A stretch of DNA of 64,000 nt from SLFH01 sp050486265 (GTDB taxonomy: Bacteria > Planctomycetota > Phycisphaerae > Phycisphaerales > UBA1924), in contig JBJHCY010000009.1 in NCBI GenBank assembly GCA_050486265.1, positions 1 through 64,000 of the forward strand, in the 5' to 3' direction. The stretch's first letter is position 1; each line of letters begins with the position of its first letter. The notes beneath the pieces were generated by a model. That model was not told the origin of the DNA. It did no database searches and saw nothing but the letters and a program-made list of their open reading frames with translations. The position numbers and the translations under genes are program-made. Positions 29,426 to 37,350 of this stretch are shown piece after piece.

Positions 29426-30682
29426 CTAGCACAGTACCTCTCGGGCATTGTCTTCATATTCGGAAATTCTCGTCTGGCCCGTGAGCAGCTTCTGCATCAG
29501 GCCTCGTTTCTGAATCTGGATCTGCTCGCGAAGCTGTTCGAGCAGCTCGACCTCGCGCTGGGCGGTGTCGAGGATGTCGGCGATGGCCGCACGCTCACCA
29601 GTGCTGATCGGCATCTCGAATTCAGCCTTGAGAAACGCTTGGGTCGGAGCCTTCCGGCGACGCTGGTTGGTGCCTTGGGAGATCACCTTGTACATGTGGC
29701 ACGCTCGGTGCGAACGCAGCATCCAGCGGATGTAGCGTCGATCAGACTCCGCCTGAGTAAACTGCAAGGTCGTGTACGCTGGCGAGACGACCCCAATGTC
29801 ATACTTCTCCACAAAGCCGATCGACGCGTCCCACAGAAGCATCGGATCGAACACGAGATCAGTGCGCCGGACCACCTGATAATGGGAGGCATCCGCCGAC
29901 GCGATCCGCTGCTTGAAACGCTCCTCTTGGGCGATGATGCCGTACAACTTGGTGCACGACAGCACGCGATCCGTGGCCATTGAACTGTTGGTCTCGCTCT
30001 TGGGCTCAAGGAAGTCCGAGAGCGGCGTCAGCTCCCAGACCCCGCCCGCGAACATCGGCAGGCGGCGGCGGCCGGTCAGGAGTTGCTGCATCAGGCCGCG
30101 GAGGCGACTTCGGCGATGCTGGATCAGGCCGCCTAAGAGAGAAGACGCGTCATCGAAGTTCGCGAGTCGCTCGATGATTTGGCGCTGCTCATTTAGCGGC
30201 GGAAGCGGAAGCGGCATCTCCTTCACTTGTGTGGAATTGATGCTCGCCAGGTTCGTGGATTGCTTCGAGCAACCACGAAAGTACGCCCGACCCCACGGAC
30301 CGCTCGTAATCGCCGCGAGATACTCCGGGAGCAATACCGCGTGATCTGTTCGGACAGCAAAGACATGATTCTGATGGAGGCAATCCGGAATCTCGCCACG
30401 CCAGATATGCCCCCGGCCGAGCTTGTCGAAATCGCCGCCTTCGGTCAGGAGAACATCGCCGGTTTGCAGCGAGTGCTTCTCAACACTGCTGCGCTCGACA
30501 CGAACAGTCTTGATATTCCGAAGGTCGAAATGCCCGTCCTGCACATTGGCAACGCGAAGGTACGGGCGCTCAACGGGATCTATAAGCTCTTTTTTGCCAA
30601 GAGCCAGCCCCGTCTGCACCGTGGCCACATCATCCAGATGGCGCCACTTCCAGGTCTTAGGCAGTCTAGGTCGCAACACCAA
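29426..30682 (-). CDS. hsdS: Type I restriction specificity subunit S
   Basis: 418 residues with two target-recognition halves, each ending in a long coiled helix: the first in PLPPLNEQRQIIERLANFD..RRSRLRGLMQQLLTGRRR, the second in ERAAIADILDTAQREVELLEQLREQIQIQKRGLMQKLLTGQTR. The repeated LMQ-x-LLTG ends are the usual conserved regions of HsdS. It gives the DNA sequence specificity to the methylase and nuclease. The start overlaps the end of hsdM by 17 bases. Confidence 0.93.
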   Translation of the reverse strand: MVLRPRLPKTWKWRHLDDVATVQTGLALGKKELIDPVERPYLRVANVQDGHFDLRNIKTVRVERSSVEKHSLQTGDVLLTEGGDFDKLGRGHIWRGEIPDCLHQNHVFAVRTDHAVLLPEYLAAITSGPWGRAYFRGCSKQSTNLASINSTQVKEMPLPLPPLNEQRQIIERLANFDDASSLLGGLIQHRRSRLRGLMQQLLTGRRRLPMFAGGVWELTPLSDFLEPKSETNSSMATDRVLSCTKLYGIIAQEERFKQRIASADASHYQVVRRTDLVFDPMLLWDASIGFVEKYDIGVVSPAYTTLQFTQAESDRRYIRWMLRSHRACHMYKVISQGTNQRRRKAPTQAFLKAEFEMPISTGERAAIADILDTAQREVELLEQLREQIQIQKRGLMQKLLTGQTRISEYEDNAREVLC

Positions 30683-32174
30683 GCTCCTTCAGCGTCGCCG
30701 CCATCTGCCCACGGACCTCAGCCAACTCCGCTTCCAGCCGTTCAATCTCGCGCTGCGTCGCAGCGATGTCGATCTCCGCTTCCTCCTCGAAAGTATCGAC
30801 ATACCGCGGGATGTTCAGGTTGAAGTCGTTCTCCGCAATCTCATCCAGCGTCGCGGCGTGGGCGTACTTCTCAACGCCCTCGTACGCCCCGTAGGCCGCG
30901 AGAATCTTCTTGATGTTCGCCTCCGTCAACCGGTTCTGGTTCGTCCCCTGCTCAAACTCGCGGCTGGCGTCGATGAACAGCACCGTCTCTCGCGAAGCGT
31001 CGCCCTTGCGCGCTCTGTCAAAGACCATGATCGCGGCCGGGATCCCGGTGCCGTAGAACAGGTTGGGCGGCAGCCCCACCACAAGGTCCAGCAGGTTGTC
31101 TTCGATCAGCCGCCGCCGGATCCGACCCTCAGCCCCGGAGCGGAACAGCACGCCGTGCGGCACGATCACCCCCACACGACCGTGCCCCTCAAGCGCCGTC
31201 TCGACCATGTGGCTGATGAAGGCGTAGTCCCCGCGGCTCTTGGGCGGCACGCCCCGCCAGAACCGGTTGAATCGGTCCTTCTCGGCCGCCTCCTGGCCCC
31301 ACTTGTCGAGGCTGAACGGCGGATTGGCCGCCACGATGTCGAAACGCATCAGCTCGTCGTTGTCGATCAGCTTCGGCGAGCGGAGCGTGTCGCAACGCTC
31401 GATGCGGGCCTGGTCCATCCGGTGCAGGAACATGTTCTGCTTGCACAGCGCCCAGGTCGAGCCGTTGGACTCCTGCCCGAACACGGCGAAGTTGTCCGAG
31501 CCGACCTCGCGGGCGACCTTGATCAGCAGCGAGCCCGAGCCGCAGGCCGGATCGAGAATCCGCGCCCCCTCTTCCGGCCTGAGCAGCTTGGCGAGAAGCG
31601 TCGAGACCTCCGGCGGCGTGTAGAACTCGCCCGCCTTCTTGCCGGCGCCCGCCGCGAACCAGCCGATCAGCCGCTCGTACGCGTCGCCGATCGTGTCGCG
31701 CCCGGCGAGGTGCGACGGGCGGCAGTCGATCTTGTTGAAATCTTCCAGCAGGTTCTTCAGCCGGGCGTTCCGCTCGCGGGTCTCGCCGAGCTCGGCCTCG
31801 CTGTTGAAGTCGACATTGCTGAAGACATTCTCGAGCTTGGCCTTGTTCTCGTCTTCGAGGCCGGCCAGGGCGATGTTGATGAGCTCGCCGATGTTGTCGG
31901 CGTCACGCCTGGCGTACAGATCGCGGAAGTCCGACCCGCGGGGCAGCACGAACCGCTCGTTCCGCATCGCCCGCTCCACACGCCCCTTGTCGCCCTTGTA
32001 CTTCTCCAAGAGCTCCTCCCGACGGTCGAGCATCATGTCGGAGAGGTACTTCAGAAACAGCATCGTCAAGGCGTAGTTCTTGTAGTTCGCAGGATCGACG
32101 GCCCCGCGGAAAGTATCGCACGCCGCCCACACGGCGTCGGCGATCTGCTTGGTGGTGTGCTTGGACAGGCTCAT
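30666..32174 (-). CDS. hsdM: Type I restriction DNA methylase subunit M
   Basis: 502 residues. N-terminal HsdM_N domain (TKQIADAVWAACDTFRGAVDP). Motif I is ILDPACGSGSLLI near residue 208, and the catalytic motif is NPPF near residue 283, which marks an N6-adenine methylase. The C-terminal helical tail (EEEAEIDIAATQREIERLEAEL) should contact HsdS. It uses S-adenosylmethionine to mark host DNA and also forms part of the nuclease complex. ATGA-coupled to the preceding half-size specificity gene. Confidence 0.95.
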   Translation of the reverse strand: MSLSKHTTKQIADAVWAACDTFRGAVDPANYKNYALTMLFLKYLSDMMLDRREELLEKYKGDKGRVERAMRNERFVLPRGSDFRDLYARRDADNIGELINIALAGLEDENKAKLENVFSNVDFNSEAELGETRERNARLKNLLEDFNKIDCRPSHLAGRDTIGDAYERLIGWFAAGAGKKAGEFYTPPEVSTLLAKLLRPEEGARILDPACGSGSLLIKVAREVGSDNFAVFGQESNGSTWALCKQNMFLHRMDQARIERCDTLRSPKLIDNDELMRFDIVAANPPFSLDKWGQEAAEKDRFNRFWRGVPPKSRGDYAFISHMVETALEGHGRVGVIVPHGVLFRSGAEGRIRRRLIEDNLLDLVVGLPPNLFYGTGIPAAIMVFDRARKGDASRETVLFIDASREFEQGTNQNRLTEANIKKILAAYGAYEGVEKYAHAATLDEIAENDFNLNIPRYVDTFEEEAEIDIAATQREIERLEAELAEVRGQMAATLKELGVAT

Positions 32175-32776
32175 GCGCGAACGGCTCCTGTGACGACCCG
32201 GAGGGCGAGCGCGTCGTTCAATCGTGCTCTTGTATCCCGAAGGTCGGTCATGATCTCAGATTCTCGGATGGAAAGGGCGTAAAGCTCGGCGATACGACGC
32301 TGGACGGCCGGCGGGGGCAGGCTGACCCTGAGCCCCCGCGCCGCCTTCAACGAAAGAAACGGGATCTTCGTCCCCCGGGTGCAGCTCCGCAACGCGGCCC
32401 GGGCCCGAGGCTGATTGAACCACCACGCCAGATAGGCGGGGTCCGCCCCCCCACCGCTCACGCGGATCACATGAAGAAACGACGCGGCAACGAGCGGTCG
32501 CCGATCGACCAACCCATCGATCAGCGCGACATCGTGCCGCTCGCCCCGCGCAGGCACCACGAGGTCCCCCCCGCGGAGCACCGCGCCACCAGGGTCCTTC
32601 GCCGGCGTGAACCTCGGGCACCGGTCACGAAGCAGCCGGTGCCCCGGCCCAGGATCGATCGACCCGATGAACACCAGCCGGTGCGTCCCGGACGGCTCGT
32701 CCTTGGCGGCGCCCTTCTCGTAGTGGCCGCTGAAGACCTCGGCAATCTCGTCGAGCCGCACCACCCGCATGATCAT
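32171..32776 (-). CDS. Half-size HsdS-like specificity protein
   Basis: 202 residues from an ATG preceded by a GGTGGGGGG stretch; a second ATG follows two codons later. It has a single recognition-domain pattern: VRLDEIAEVFSGHYEKG, GDLVVPARGE, LAWWFNQPRARAALRSCTRGTKIPFLSL, LPPPAVQRRIAEL and a final helix. The DEIAEVxSG start and the PPxxxQRRIAEL segment are typical of HsdS halves. A single half could dimerise or compete with the full HsdS. It is the first gene of the operon, before hsdM, an unusual position. Confidence 0.75.
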   Translation of the reverse strand: MIMRVVRLDEIAEVFSGHYEKGAAKDEPSGTHRLVFIGSIDPGPGHRLLRDRCPRFTPAKDPGGAVLRGGDLVVPARGERHDVALIDGLVDRRPLVAASFLHVIRVSGGGADPAYLAWWFNQPRARAALRSCTRGTKIPFLSLKAARGLRVSLPPPAVQRRIAELYALSIRESEIMTDLRDTRARLNDALALRVVTGAVRA

Positions 32777-32874
32777 GCACCCCCCACCAGCACGACCACC
32801 CAAGCCACAAATCCCAGGCCCCACAACCGCTGTGGCCACACCTCTCGGCTTTTTGAATCGAGTAGCACGCCTAC

Positions 32875-32902
32875 AAGATAGTACCTGCCCAGCATGTGTC
32901 AA
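32875..32902 (-). promoter_or_regulatory. Predicted sigma-70 promoter of the hsd operon
   Basis: A perfect TTGACA and a TATCTT hexamer are 16 bases apart, about 100 bases before the first start codon, in an AT-richer patch than the surroundings. A small inverted repeat CCACA/TGTGG lies between promoter and gene and could be a control site. Confidence 0.6.
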
Positions 32903-33176
32903 TACAAAAACAACACAGTAGACAGGCTACTGCACAATTTTTGAGCCGAACGAACCTCCTCCCATAGCCAGACATGCCCCGAGACCCATCTTATAGGACT
33001 TGCCGCCAGCCCCAACACGCACAGCCACACGAGCTGAAAAGACGACAAAGCCGCCCAACAAACACCCTCAACAGCACGGGACCAAGACGAACACCCCAAT
33101 ACCGAGATGTCAGGGTGCGCCACGCCGGACAACTCGGAGTGACACAAAAGTCACGCTCCAAACACTTCAGTGCTGG

Positions 33177-33291
33177 ATATTATAGGACTATCAATCGTGC
33201 CGAACCCCTCGACCTCGGACAAATCGGACAGCACCAACCGGCCCAGCACCGAGAGACCAGAGTTCGTATCCCCCAACCCTCTCCGTTAGTA
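33177..33291. repeat. Dispersed ~115-bp non-coding repeat, copy B
   Basis: Partner of the copy at 1011-1130, with the same end motifs (TATTATAGGACT and CCCTCTCCGTTAGTA). Its right end includes the stop codon of the small secretin-domain gene. A further, more diverged resemblance starts at 32988 (TTATAGGACT..GGGACCAAGACGAACACCCC). The interval 32903-33285 contains no convincing gene. Confidence 0.5.
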
Positions 33292-33693
33292 TTCTGCGGC
33301 ATCCGTTCCCGATGCTCGCGTTTCGCTGAGGGTTTGGCGGTCTTGGGCGGCGGCCGCGGCGTCGGCCAGGCGCACCACGCTGTAGGCCGCCTCGCCCGGG
33401 GCCCGCACCGTCGTGAAGCCGCGCGAGGCGAGGACGCGGTTGGTCAGCGTCCAGAGCTCGTCGTCAGAGAGCCCAGCGTCCAGGCGGAGGGTGGCGCTGC
33501 CGCGGAGGACAGCCGCGTCGTACTCGATGTTGAGCGAGAGCCGCTGGGAAGCGAGGTCGACCAGCCGCGCCAGTTCGACCTGCCCCGCGGGCGTCACCAG
33601 CGGGGCGGGCTGGAGAGCGAAAACCGGCGGCGACGCGAGGGCGAGGACCGCTGAGGCGAGGCCGGCGGCGAGAGCATGGAGACCCTGTCCCAT
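33286..33693 (-). CDS. Orphan secretin N-domain (STN/N0-like) protein
   Basis: 135 residues. A signal peptide (residues 1-27, ..LALASPPVFA) is followed by one domain that matches residues 55-130 of the GspD product and is almost identical to the frameshifted fragment at the left of the window. There are no ring repeats or secretin beta-barrel. It is therefore a free periplasmic STN-like domain, which in secretins and TonB receptors makes contacts with inner-membrane partners. It may be a truncated paralogue of gspD or a small adaptor. The ribosome binding site is poor. The reading frame is intact and codon use matches the neighbours, which favours a real gene. Confidence 0.6.
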   Translation of the reverse strand: MGQGLHALAAGLASAVLALASPPVFALQPAPLVTPAGQVELARLVDLASQRLSLNIEYDAAVLRGSATLRLDAGLSDDELWTLTNRVLASRGFTTVRAPGEAAYSVVRLADAAAAAQDRQTLSETRASGTDAAEY

Positions 33694-34249
33694 GCGGTGC
33701 AGTCTACCAAAGACCGAGGATCGGTGAGACGCGGGCGGCGGGCTTTTTGGAGAATCTGCACGCGGCCGACGCAGGCAGAAAAACCCCGCATCCCCCTACC
33801 ACTCCTTCGGCTCACCTGCTCAACGCACCCTGCTCCCGCCCGGCAAAGCGAGGCGCAGCAACTGGCCGCGTTGGGCTCGTTAAGTTCGATGAGCCCCCAT
33901 GAACTGGCCGTTGCCTTCGAGATCGAGGCGTAGGTGCATCCTGCCGATCTGGAAGAGGCGCGACTGCCAGAAGCGTCTGGCCAGCGCTCGTCGCGCGAGC
34001 GGTTCCGACAATGCTACGGTCCCGGGCCCGCTGTCTACCGTCGAACGGCGAATTCCATCAAGTCTGTTCTATTTGTCGCCATCGCACGAGCCGTCGACGC
34101 GGAGTCACGCAGCAGCGACGAGATACCGCCGACAGAGATCGTGGTTGCGCAATTGCCCATGAATCACAATGAAACAAATCGCCGCAACTTGCGATACAGT
34201 AGCCGACAAAGCGCTCACGAACATGCGCTTCATTAAGATGGCGCCATTC
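33694..34249. other. Intergenic region without a recognisable gene
   Basis: Open frames here are short, lack ribosome binding sites and show no family motif. The left part is GC-rich like coding DNA, while the right end becomes AT-richer, as in decayed or promoter DNA. I see no terminator or known repeat. Confidence 0.4.
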
Positions 34250-34952
34250 TCAGTCTCGACTCTGACTGATAGTCACAGGAAGCTGCAGCCGAAGCAGCAA
34301 ATGCGCCGACTCGTCTGCAAGAGCAGCGGACGGATCGAGCCGCACTAGACTATCCACAAAATCGCGAGGCAACCGATACAGATCAAACTCGACAATGTCG
34401 CCTTCCGATACGGATGGCAGCGCATACTCCTCCACCCAAGGATTGTCTTCCGGCCCATCGGGGGTCACATCCGCTCCGTAGTCCCCCCAGAGCACCCAAG
34501 GCCCGCCCGCCGCGGCTCTTGAGCCGTCAGGCTTCGCCGACCACGCACTGCCGATGTACCAGAACGCATCATCGCCGGTCTCCCAAGTAGTGAGACGAAG
34601 CGAGATTTTGTCGCCGCCACCGACAAACAGGCGTCCCCGCCGCTTGCCGAATGAGTTTAGCAGCCAGCCACGCCGGGTACGAGTCCTGCACCATCATCCT
34701 TCCAGTACGGACGGCGTCGGTGCGATCCCGCATCATGTTTCTGAAGGCTTCGTCGCCGTTCTGTCCGGCCAGCAGCTCATTGATAGCCGCCGCCGCGGCC
34801 GCGCCGGGTGAATCGGGCTGCAAAGACACCAACCTTCCCGCCTTCGCGCCGACAAACGCCGCGCCGAGCACAATCGTGACCGCGAACTGCACTCGAATCC
34901 GTCGATGACAGCAACGCCGTCCGTATCCATGACCATTCTCATTGGCTCTCAT
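34250..34952 (-). pseudogene. Membrane-anchored protein downstream of the RHS metallopeptidase tip (frameshifted)
   Basis: The start at 34952 has AGGAG seven bases upstream. The first frame gives a basic start, one hydrophobic segment (VQFAVTIVLGAAFVGAKA) and a helical stretch up to AWLAAKLIRQAAG. At a four-base G run (C run at 34635-34638 on the plus strand) the frame must change by one. The next frame continues with LFVGGGDKISLRLTTWETG, WVLWGDYGADV, and EGDIVEFDLYRLPRDFVDSL. It follows the toxin tip after about 54 bases and is therefore a candidate immunity gene for it. I do not recognise the family. The shift may be a real lesion or a sequencing error. Confidence 0.5.
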
Positions 34953-35006
34953 ATTCATTCTCCTGCGCCGATCAAGACTGACTGACATGTGCATGCTGGA
35001 GAAGAT

Positions 35007-36531
35007 CTATTCAACCGCAGGAGTATCACCGCTGCAGGCCCTGGCCTCGGTGATACCGCCTGGAACGCACTTATTCCAGGCGGCACGCCGATCGGCGTCG
35101 CTCATCCTCCCGCAGCGGCGTGCACTGGCTTTCATGTAACTATCGAACATAGCATTTGCGCATTGCGCCCATGTCCTGCCTCTGCGCCAAGGATTGTTAG
35201 GGTCACAGCACGACCCGAAAACCGCCGCTCTCGCCTCTCTGCACAGCCACTGCTCGCAGAACGCCTCTGGATTGTCCCGTTGGTTTCGCCAAATTTCACA
35301 ATCGTCATCCTGCCTACAGTAGTCAGCCGCGTGTAAAAATTCGTGTGCCAAGGAGCCGCAGCCTGTGCCTCTGTAGTTAATGGTGTTGTTCCCGCAGTGA
35401 AAGGAGTTGGTTCTTTCGCTGTCACATTTAATCGTGACCGCACCCCGCGAGCTCGATGTACAGTCCACCAAGTATCTCCAAAACGCCCCTTGAAATGCCG
35501 GATCATCTAGGCAATCCGCAACAGGATTGGAGGCGCCGCAGGATTCATCAATCTTAGGGCGCAAACGAGCCACTCGAGTTGTCCAGATAACGATCCACCA
35601 ACTGTTAGCGCCTGGATTGCTGGTAGGTGTGGTTGGTTTATTTCCTCCACCAACCGCGACATCATCGACAACACCGATACCCCCGCCAATAACGACCCCC
35701 CCCACCGGGCACAGCCGTATCCGTTCCCCTCGGATCCACCCCGATCACCGGCCTCGACGCGACATACTCGTACAGGCTCATGCCGTCGACATAGCCGAGC
35801 GGGTCTCTTCTTGTCCAGCGTCCGACATCGGCGTCGTAGACGCGGTGTCTAACATGGTAGATGGTTCTTCCGGCGCCCTTGAAGGTCGGGTCGTACCGGT
35901 AGCCGGCGTAGCCGACTCTGTTGGCGACGGCGGGCGAGCTGAGCACGCCGCGGCCGAGGGTCTGGTACCCGCCCGCGATCGAGTCCGCGTGCGTCGGGTC
36001 GTCGTAGTCGACCGTGCCGTCGAGGTCCGCGTCCAACCGCACATCGTAAGTGCCGCCCTCTTCGATGAAGGTCGCGATCCGCCCTTCATCCGCGGCGTCC
36101 CACGACCCGTCGGAGTCGGTATCCCCGGCCGGCAGGGCGTACGGCACGCCGTAGGCGGAGTACTTGACCCATTCGATCATCGAGCCGGTGTCGGTGAGCA
36201 GGGCCGAGACATCGCCTCGCCAGTTCTGCGCGTAGTAGACGCGCTCGTCGCGCACACTTTCCTCCGAGATCTCTTCGTGCCAGGCGGATGAGGTGTCGCG
36301 GTCTCTGAGGATCACACTGTCAATGTACGAGGATCCCCCGTACCCCGCAAGGCCGGCGTTGTGATGGACGAAGACTTCCTTGGGGTCCGCGTCGCTGGCG
36401 CGGAAGACCGCGACCACCCGCCAGCGGTCATCATAACAGAACCAGAACCACGGGTCGTGCTCGTCGACCACGCCGTCGGGGTCGCAGTGTTGGGCTCGGG
36501 CGGCCTGCGCTGTTTGTCGGTTCGCCGGCAC
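35007..36531 (-). pseudogene. RHS C-terminal tip with HExxH metallopeptidase toxin, interrupted at a G8 tract
   Basis: The first part (from a GTG at 36531) is an RHS core end: YDDRWRVVAVFRASD, EVFVHHNAGLAGYGGSSYID, RHRVYDADVGRWTRRDPLGY, SLYEYVASRP, VDPRGT. At an eight-G run (plus-strand C8, 35696-35703) the frame ends within 17 codons. Removing one G restores a frame that continues through a glycine-rich linker into ~190 residues rich in cysteine (about 15). These contain SLAHEFLHAADYC, a zincin-type HExxH site. The tip would thus be a disulfide-stabilised metallopeptidase. No N-terminal RHS part or signal peptide is present, so this is a displaced tip like those near 2-4 kb. Confidence 0.65.
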
Positions 36532-36642
36532 GGCGCGATGTATGGGCTCGCCCGGCGGAGGCGGGGCCGCGTAGTGTGCCCTGTGTTCAGACTGCGGCCT
36601 GAACGGGGCGGAGGTTTTCTCTCAGAAAGGTGGAGGTGCGGC

Positions 36643-37296
36643 ATGGTGCGGATACGGCGGAATCGGGTGCGGTCTTTGGGGTTGCGGGGTGGGGCGGTGT
36701 GCGGCGTCGGCGCCGCCCTGCTGCTGGCCCCGGGTTGCGGTGAGGATGAGGCGCGGCTGCACGAGGCGCCCGAGGGGGTTGAAACAATCGCGGAGGCTGA
36801 GCGGCCCGAGGCGGGGCAACGCGAGACGCGCGAGCCGACGACGGGAGCGCCGCCGGAGAGGGGCGGCACGCCGGCGACAGAGCGGCCTTGGAGCGTGCCG
36901 GACTCTTGGACCGAGTCGGCGGATGTGCCGTCGATGCGTCTGGCGACGCTCGTGATCGACGACGAGAGCGGGCCTGTCGAGGTTGCGATCTCGCGCTTCG
37001 CCGGCGATGTCGGCGGGATGCTCGCGAATGTGAACCGCTGGCGCGGGCAGGTCGGGCTGGCGCCGGTGACGGAGGCGGATCTCGACGGGTTGATGGAACG
37101 CTTCGAATCGCCCGGCTTCGACGGCGCGCTGCTGCACATCGAAGGCGAGCAGCAGCACATGCTCGTCGCCAGCCTCTACGAGACTGCGGCGGACCGGACA
37201 TGGTTCGTCCGCGTCGTCGCAGAGCCCGAGGTCGCCGACCGCTTGAAAGACGAGGTTTTCGAGTTCGCGCGCTCGTTCTCCAACCGCGGCGGGTGA
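36643..37296 (+). CDS. Putative lipoprotein upstream of the nrf operon
   Basis: 217 residues. GGTGGAGG precedes the ATG. The signal peptide ends in a lipobox-like LAPGC (Cys32). A low-complexity Glu/Pro/Thr linker (residues ~40-90) leads to a globular domain: MRLATLVIDDESGPVEVAISRFAGDVGGMLANVNRWRGQVGL, ALLHIEGEQQHMLVASLYE, TWFVRVVAEPEV. The phrase on a single domain that starts with a rate-type statement and contains NVNRWRGQ..GL resembles small planctomycete proteins found beside cytochrome c synthesis genes. I cannot name the function. It ends 54 bases before ccsBA on the same strand. Confidence 0.7.
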   Translation: MVRIRRNRVRSLGLRGGAVCGVGAALLLAPGCGEDEARLHEAPEGVETIAEAERPEAGQRETREPTTGAPPERGGTPATERPWSVPDSWTESADVPSMRLATLVIDDESGPVEVAISRFAGDVGGMLANVNRWRGQVGLAPVTEADLDGLMERFESPGFDGALLHIEGEQQHMLVASLYETAADRTWFVRVVAEPEVADRLKDEVFEFARSFSNRGG

Positions 37297-37350
37297 TACG
37301 ATTCCACCCTGCGAGATGGGCTTTCCGTTCATGCAGGGATCGGAGCATCG

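Noticed and set aside
32899..33147. An 82-codon minus-strand frame with hydrophobic residues
   Set aside because: No ribosome site or family motif, and it overlaps the hsd promoter and diverged repeat.
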